NCBI GenBank assembly: GCA_017468115.1
Contig: JAFUJS010000040.1
Span: forward strand, 1 to 8,569
DNA length: 8,569 nucleotides
Origin: Clostridia bacterium
Lineage (GTDB): Bacteria; Bacillota_A; Clostridia; Oscillospirales; CAG-272
Direction of reading: 5' to 3'
Made by a program: the position numbers and the translations under genes. The notes under the pieces are model-generated. The model ran no database searches and had not been told where the DNA came from. It saw nothing but the letters and a program-made list of their open reading frames with translations. This document shows, piece by piece, positions 6,153 to 8,569 of the stretch (position 1 is its first letter; every line of letters begins with the position of its first letter).

Positions 6153-6951
6153 AATCTACAAATATCCTTTGTCTTTTTTCAAAATAGTAGTAGCCCTCAA
6201 AGCCCATTTGCTTCAAGGCTTGCAGAGTGCATTCAAAATCCTTGCCTACGTTTTTTGGAATGTGGGCATCGGAGCCTAGGGTTATTATATATCCGCCCAT
6301 TTTCTTAAACTCCTCAATAATCCAGCCCTCGGGCATAGTGTCATTACCTGAGGTATTAATTTCCATAGCAATTGAATTATCTATGATATACCTTAGTATT
6401 TCCATAATTTGAGGCTTATAAAGCCTTGTGTCAACGCCTAGACCGTATTTTCCGTTTATGTACCTGAAGGGGCAGGTCAGGTGCGCCATAATATCGCAGG
6501 GGACGGTTTTTATCATAGTGAGCACATCCTCAAAGTACATTTTTATGTATTTATTAAGGGTGCTTAGTTCCATTTTTGAAAAGTCTATTGTGGAGTAAGG
6601 CTGAGAGTAGCCCTCGCACCTTACTGCGTGAACAGAGCCGATTACCACGTCGTAGCTGTGGTCTGCCAAAAGCTCGCTTGTATAGTCCTTGTTCCAAATA
6701 CCCTCGCCAAGCTCAATGCCGGTAAGAATTTTCAGCCTGTCGGAAAGCTCCCTTGCTGCCAAGGTGGCTTCCCTTACCGAATTATCAATAAGAGCCCTTA
6801 CACCGTGCTCTATGTAGTATTCCACGTCCGCATGGTCGGTTATGGCAATAACGCCCACGCCGTTTTTTATAGCACCCATCGCCATTTCCTCAACTCTTGC
6901 CACACTATCGTGGGAGCTTTGAGAATGGGTATGCATATCGCACAAAATCAT
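6133..6951 (-). CDS. PHP-domain phosphatase, HisJ/histidinol-phosphatase-like
   Basis: A 272-residue single-domain PHP phosphoesterase. The metal-site motifs appear in order: HTH (H7, H9), SSHDS (H14), ITDHAD (D39, H40), GIELGE (E80), GSVH (H108), MAHL (H157) and GSDAH (D228, H230). This set and the length fit the HisJ/HisK branch, which hydrolyses histidinol phosphate, EC 3.1.3.15. There are no histidine biosynthesis genes nearby, and the gene overlaps a GH95 glycosidase gene, so a sugar phosphate or another small phosphomonoester is also possible. The ATG at 6951 is preceded by a G-rich but poor ribosome binding site (GGCGGTGG). First gene of a two-gene operon from the promoter at 7004-7032. 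The fold is confident; the substrate is not. Confidence 0.85.
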   Translation of the reverse strand: MILCDMHTHSQSSHDSVARVEEMAMGAIKNGVGVIAITDHADVEYYIEHGVRALIDNSVREATLAARELSDRLKILTGIELGEGIWNKDYTSELLADHSYDVVIGSVHAVRCEGYSQPYSTIDFSKMELSTLNKYIKMYFEDVLTMIKTVPCDIMAHLTCPFRYINGKYGLGVDTRLYKPQIMEILRYIIDNSIAMEINTSGNDTMPEGWIIEEFKKMGGYIITLGSDAHIPKNVGKDFECTLQALKQMGFEGYYYFEKRQRIFVDYGKEAN

Positions 6952-6982
6952 ATTGCCACCGCCTTTTTTATATAATTATTTC

Positions 6983-7011
6983 TTGCTTTTTTCTCACTCT
7001 TTGATTATAAT
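6983..7011 (+). promoter_or_regulatory. Promoter of the membrane protein gene (right-going half of a bidirectional promoter)
   Basis: TTGCTT (6983-6988) and a perfect TATAAT (7006-7011) are 17 bp apart, the same boxes and spacing as on the other strand. The start would be near 7018, about 50 nt before the ATG at 7068. A second TATAAT at 7011-7016 is out of register with this -35. Confidence 0.72.
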
Positions 7012-7032
7012 ATAATTACGAAAAAAAAGCAA
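7004..7032 (-). promoter_or_regulatory. Promoter of the PHP-GH95 operon (left-going half of a bidirectional promoter)
   Basis: On the minus strand TTGCTT (complement of 7027-7032) and a perfect TATAAT (complement of 7004-7009) are 17 bp apart. The start would be near 6997, about 45 nt before the PHP start. The -10 box shares bases 7006-7009 with the -10 box of the opposite promoter. Confidence 0.75.
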
Positions 7033-7067
7033 GTATTGGAATGATGAAAGGGGGATTTTAATAACAA

Positions 7068-7658
7068 ATGAAGCCTGACACAAGCAAGATACCCCTTTTT
7101 AGCCTTATTCTTAGCATTTTGTTTGCTATTGGCAATCTGTTTTTAGGCTTTTATACCGGGTCCTGGTGGTTTGTTACCTTAGGCGCATATTATGTAGTTT
7201 TGAGTGTTTTGCGCTTTGCTAACCTGCAAATTAAGCGGCAGGGAGAGGCAAGCGAAAATAAATTTGCCCGCAAGGCAACAGGCATTATGCTTATGCTTCT
7301 ATCCTTGTGCCTTGGTGGCACGGTGGTGCTTTCTGTGGTAACCGACAGGGGCATGGTGCTTCATGAAATTGTGATGATTTCCATTGCCACCTACGCCTTT
7401 ACAAAGATTACCCTTAGCATAATCGGTCTTGTCCGTTCAAGAAAACTCGGCTCTGACACAGTAACCTCACTTGGCTTTATTTCCTTTGCTGACAGCCTTG
7501 CCTCAATCTTTGCATTACAAAGGTCAATGCTGGTGTCCTTTGACGGTATGAGCGAAAGCGAAATTCAGCTTTTCAACCTGCTGACCGGCACAGGCGTTTC
7601 TCTGGGTGTTCTCGCCCTGGGAATAATCCTAATTGTATATAAGAAAGCACCTAAGTAG
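7068..7658 (+). CDS. Polytopic membrane protein of unknown function
   Basis: A 196-residue protein with five to six hydrophobic segments: about 8-28, 31-50, 70-91, 98-121, 131-150 and 168-191. There is no cleavable signal peptide and no Cys cluster or obvious ligand motif. Short basic loops (QIKRQ, VRSRK) and a lysine-rich end suggest their facing the cytoplasm. I do not recognise the family. The ATG at 7068 is the first start after an in-frame TAA at 7062; the nearest purine-rich site, GGGGG at 7050-7054, is 13 nt upstream, which is long, so translation may be weak. It is divergent from the PHP-GH95 operon and shares a symmetric promoter with it, so the two are probably expressed together. 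Its stop codon lies inside its own terminator. It is likely a real gene, judging from consistent hydrophobic periodicity, promoter and terminator. Confidence 0.75.
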   Translation: MKPDTSKIPLFSLILSILFAIGNLFLGFYTGSWWFVTLGAYYVVLSVLRFANLQIKRQGEASENKFARKATGIMLMLLSLCLGGTVVLSVVTDRGMVLHEIVMISIATYAFTKITLSIIGLVRSRKLGSDTVTSLGFISFADSLASIFALQRSMLVSFDGMSESEIQLFNLLTGTGVSLGVLALGIILIVYKKAPK

Positions 7659-7672
7659 GGTGCTTTTTCTTT
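7644..7672 (+). terminator. Terminator overlapping the 3' end of the membrane protein gene
   Basis: AAAGCACC (7644-7651) pairs with GGTGCTTT (7659-7666) around a loop that contains the TAG stop codon (7656-7658), followed by TTTTCTTTT. A ribosome reaching the stop would cover the stem, so termination may depend on how fast ribosomes follow the polymerase. Confidence 0.75.
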
Positions 7673-7682
7673 TAGGTAAAAT

Positions 7683-7703
7683 GTCGGTAAATCCACGTCA
7701 GGA
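7683..7703 (-). repeat. Remnant of a third tRNA-linked repeat unit
   Basis: The 21 bases here (GTCGGTAAATCC then ACGTCAGGA) match the end of the next unit at 7896-7917 (GGTCGGTCAAAGCC then CCGTCACGA) and lead in the same way into CAAAACAAAAGG. This suggests the array once ran further left and was truncated near the end of the membrane protein gene. Confidence 0.5.
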
Positions 7704-7732
7704 CAAAACAAAAGGCACCCGATTTAGGTGCC
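7704..7732 (-). terminator. Terminator-like hairpin of repeat unit A
   Basis: GGCACC (7714-7719) pairs with GGTGCC (7727-7732) around a 7-nt loop. On the minus strand it is followed by TTTTGTTTTG, so it would stop transcripts coming from the tRNA side. It lacks a T tract in the plus direction. Confidence 0.55.
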
Positions 7733-7917
7733 GGAGGTGACGTTGCGCTCCGGTCGCATAGTCGTCTACCTTCGCCAAGACTAGCTTGGCTCGGCATACT
7801 TCTTGCTTTACGGAGAAAAGCGTTGCCAAAACGATACTCAATCGTTTTCACTTAGCTTTCAGATTAGAACCGACTAATTTTTGCACAGCAAAAAGGTCGG
7901 TCAAAGCCCCGTCACGA
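7704..7917 (-). repeat. tRNA-linked structured repeat, unit A
   Basis: The unit begins on the plus strand with CAAAACAAAAGG and a terminator-like hairpin, then GGTGACG (7736-7742), then a body. The body has three hairpins: GCCAAG/CTTGGC (7774-7790), AAAACGAT/ATCGTTTT (7828-7848), and a two-part stem at 7869-7901 (ACCGAC/GTCGGT enclosing TTTTTGC/GCAAAAA). It aligns with unit B: about 30 of 40 bases at 7736-7775 and about 45 of 51 at 7821-7871. There is no credible coding frame. Read on the minus strand, the body ends in CGTCACCTCC, the same ten bases as the end of the tRNA-Cys gene. Function unknown. Confidence 0.7.
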
Positions 7918-7954
7918 CAAAACAAAAGGACACCACGAGGGTGTCCTTTCTTTT
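7918..7954. terminator. Terminator-like hairpin of repeat unit B
   Basis: AAAGGACACC (7925-7934) pairs with GGTGTCCTTT (7940-7949) around ACGAG, with T-rich tails on both strands. The 32 bases at 7918-7949 are identical to 8138-8169 in the terminator behind tRNA-Cys. Confidence 0.7.
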
Positions 7955-8136
7955 ATCATCTTATAAGGTGACGTTCCGCACCAGTCGTATGGTTGATTGC
8001 CTTCGTTACTCACTCGGCACTCGCCCTACTTGTCGGTTGCCTTGCAACCTGTGGCGAAACTCGTTGCCAAAACGATACCCAATCGTTTTGGCTTAGAGTT
8101 CAGATTTGAACCTGTCGGTTCTTCACAACGACACAG
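7918..8136 (-). repeat. tRNA-linked structured repeat, unit B
   Basis: This unit has the same layout as unit A: CAAAACAAAAGG with a hairpin, GGTGACG at 7967-7973, then a body with three hairpins. These are GGTTGC/GCAACC (8035-8049), an 11-bp perfect stem GCCAAAACGAT/ATCGTTTTGGC (8066-8092), and GAACC/GGTTC (8108-8121). The first and third hairpins fall at the same relative places as in unit A with different sequences, while the central one is nearly identical. On the minus strand the TTCAAATCT segment looks like a tRNA T-loop, but no cloverleaf can be drawn. The short open frames here are not convincing genes. Confidence 0.7.
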
Positions 8137-8177
8137 CCAAAACAAAAGGACACCACGAGGGTGTCCTTTTGTTTTGG
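8137..8177 (-). terminator. Terminator of tRNA-Cys that includes the tRNA's CCA end
   Basis: Positions 8137-8154 and 8160-8177 form a perfect 18-bp stem with loop ACGAG. On the minus strand the first bases of the stem are the CCA of tRNA-Cys (8177-8175), and the core GGACACC/GGTGTCC is followed by TTTTGTTTTGG. The tRNA 3' end is therefore base-paired in the primary transcript until it is processed. Confidence 0.8.
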
Positions 8178-8249
8178 AGGTGACGGTCGGATTTGAACCG
8201 ACGGATAACGGTGTTGCAGACCGGGGCCTTACCACTTGGCTACGTCACC
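8175..8249 (-). tRNA. tRNA-Cys (GCA)
   Basis: The minus strand folds as a cloverleaf: acceptor GGTGACG/CGTCACC, D-arm GCC...GGC, anticodon loop CTGCAAC with anticodon GCA, T-arm GTCGG-TTCAAAT-CCGAC, discriminator U and encoded CCA (8177-8175). The first anticodon-stem pair is C-U rather than paired; the other four pairs are good. It is 75 nt past the tRNA-Gly end, separated by a terminator and a possible promoter of its own. Confidence 0.95.
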
Positions 8250-8261
8250 ACATCCATTTTT

Positions 8262-8290
8262 AGTTTATGCTTTTTCGAGCTTTTTGTTAA
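8262..8290 (-). promoter_or_regulatory. Possible promoter for tRNA-Cys
   Basis: On the minus strand TTAACA (complement of 8285-8290) and TAAACT (complement of 8262-8267) are 17 bp apart. The -35 box matches consensus at five of six positions and the -10 box at four. The start would lie only a few bases before the tRNA 5' end at 8249. The -35 box begins within the tail of the preceding terminator. Its position after a terminator supports it; the weak -10 box counts against it. Confidence 0.4.
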
Positions 8291-8321
8291 AAACAGCACC
8301 CTCGAATTGAGGATGCTGTTT
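8289..8321 (-). terminator. Terminator of the Asp-Phe-Gly tRNA transcript
   Basis: AAACAGCA (8291-8298) pairs with TGCTGTTT (8314-8321). After a C-A mismatch, CCTC (8300-8303) pairs with GAGG (8309-8312) around GAATT. On the minus strand it is followed by TTTTTAAC. It starts 4 nt after the CCA of tRNA-Gly. Confidence 0.75.
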
Positions 8322-8324
8322 CGT

Positions 8325-8400
8325 TGGAGCGGATTACGGGGCTCGAACCCGCCACCTCAACCTTGGCAAGGTTGCGCTCTACCAAATGAGCTAAATCCGC
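8325..8400 (-). tRNA. tRNA-Gly (GCC)
   Basis: Cloverleaf on the minus strand: acceptor GCGGATT/AATCCGC, D-arm with GGTAGAGC, anticodon stem CAACC/GGTTG with loop TTGCCAA (anticodon GCC), T-loop TTCGAGC, discriminator U and encoded CCA. It lies 8 nt after tRNA-Phe and is probably co-transcribed with it. Confidence 0.96.
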
Positions 8401-8408
8401 ATATTTTA

Positions 8409-8484
8409 TGGTGCCTCCGGTCGGAATCGAACCAACGACACGGGGATTTTCAGTCCCCTGCTCTACCAACTGAGCTACAGAGGC
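8409..8484 (-). tRNA. tRNA-Phe (GAA)
   Basis: Cloverleaf on the minus strand: acceptor GCCTCTG/CGGAGGC with one G-U pair, D-loop AGTTGGTAG, anticodon stem GGGGA/TCCCC with loop CTGAAAA (anticodon GAA), T-loop TTCGATT, discriminator A and encoded CCA. It lies 8 nt after tRNA-Asp. Confidence 0.96.
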
Positions 8485-8492
8485 GTCTAAAA

Positions 8493-8569
8493 TGGCGACC
8501 TGACGGGGACTCGAACCCCGGACCTCTAGCGTGACAGGCTAGCGTTCTAACCAACTGAACTACCAGGCC
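8493..8569 (-). tRNA. tRNA-Asp (GTC)
   Basis: Cloverleaf on the minus strand whose first base is the last base of the window: acceptor GGCCTGG/TCAGGTC with G-U pairs, D-loop with GTTGGTTAG, anticodon stem CTAGC/GCTAG with loop CTGTCAC (anticodon GTC), T-stem CGGGG/CCCCG, discriminator G and encoded CCA. Its promoter, and any tRNA genes before it, lie outside the window. Confidence 0.96.

Noticed and set aside
7736..8136. Degenerate tRNA genes within the repeat units
   Set aside because: They share the CGTCACC end and a T-loop-like TTCAAATCT with tRNAs, but no acceptor partner, D-arm or anticodon arm can be drawn.
7683..8177. CRISPR array
   Set aside because: Only two to three units of over 200 bp with internal homology, not short identical repeats with unique spacers.
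8026..8235. Short open frames over the repeat units and tRNA-Cys (both strands, 7786-8263)
   Set aside because: They overlap one another, a tRNA and strong hairpins, and the frames are not kept between the two repeat copies.
8193..8534. Open frame of 113 codons across the tRNA cluster
   Set aside because: It is a translation of tRNA genes in the antisense direction, with the SNP-x-PG-type peptide typical of such artefacts; there is no ribosome binding site or coding bias.

Overview
The window looks like a chromosomal stretch from a low-to-moderate GC Gram-positive anaerobe of the Clostridia (an Oscillospirales/Lachnospirales-type gut bacterium is my best guess). The reasons are strong AGGAG-type ribosome binding sites, near-consensus sigma-A promoters, CCA-encoding tRNA genes, YdjI/YdjG-like SPFH and zinc-ribbon proteins, and an intracellular GH95 glycosidase. 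No marker gene here fixes the genus.

Layout: (1) 1-268, the left end and first 48 codons of an IS200/IS605 tnpA (minus strand, running off the edge), with a perfect left-end hairpin and a leader whose inverted repeat can mask the tnpA ribosome binding site. (2) 315-3413, a minus-strand operon of three membrane-associated genes: two paralogous zinc-ribbon membrane proteins and an SPFH (band 7) protein with a C-terminal GYF-like domain. (3) 3451-3740, a divergent small XRE repressor gene. Two identical 17-bp palindromes lie in the shared intergenic region, one inside the operon's -35/-10 spacer, so this is probably a repressor-controlled module. (4) 3804-6951, a two-gene minus-strand operon (PHP phosphatase, then GH95 fucosidase/galactosidase) with overlapping reading frames. 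(5) A two-fold symmetric bidirectional promoter (6982-7033) driving that operon and a plus-strand polytopic membrane protein (7068-7658). (6) 7683-8136, about 450 bp without a credible gene, holding two and a bit copies of a structured repeat, each closed by a terminator-like hairpin. (7) 8175-8569, a minus-strand tRNA cluster Asp-Phe-Gly-Cys, whose terminator is shared almost verbatim with the repeats.

The two most promising undescribed items are the XRE-controlled zinc-ribbon/zinc-ribbon/SPFH-GYF membrane module, which resembles the YdjGHI side of the B. subtilis PspA-associated system but has no pspA here, and the tRNA-linked structured repeats, which are laid out like small RNA genes but match no RNA family I can name. 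All assignments come from reading motifs by eye; no database search was run.
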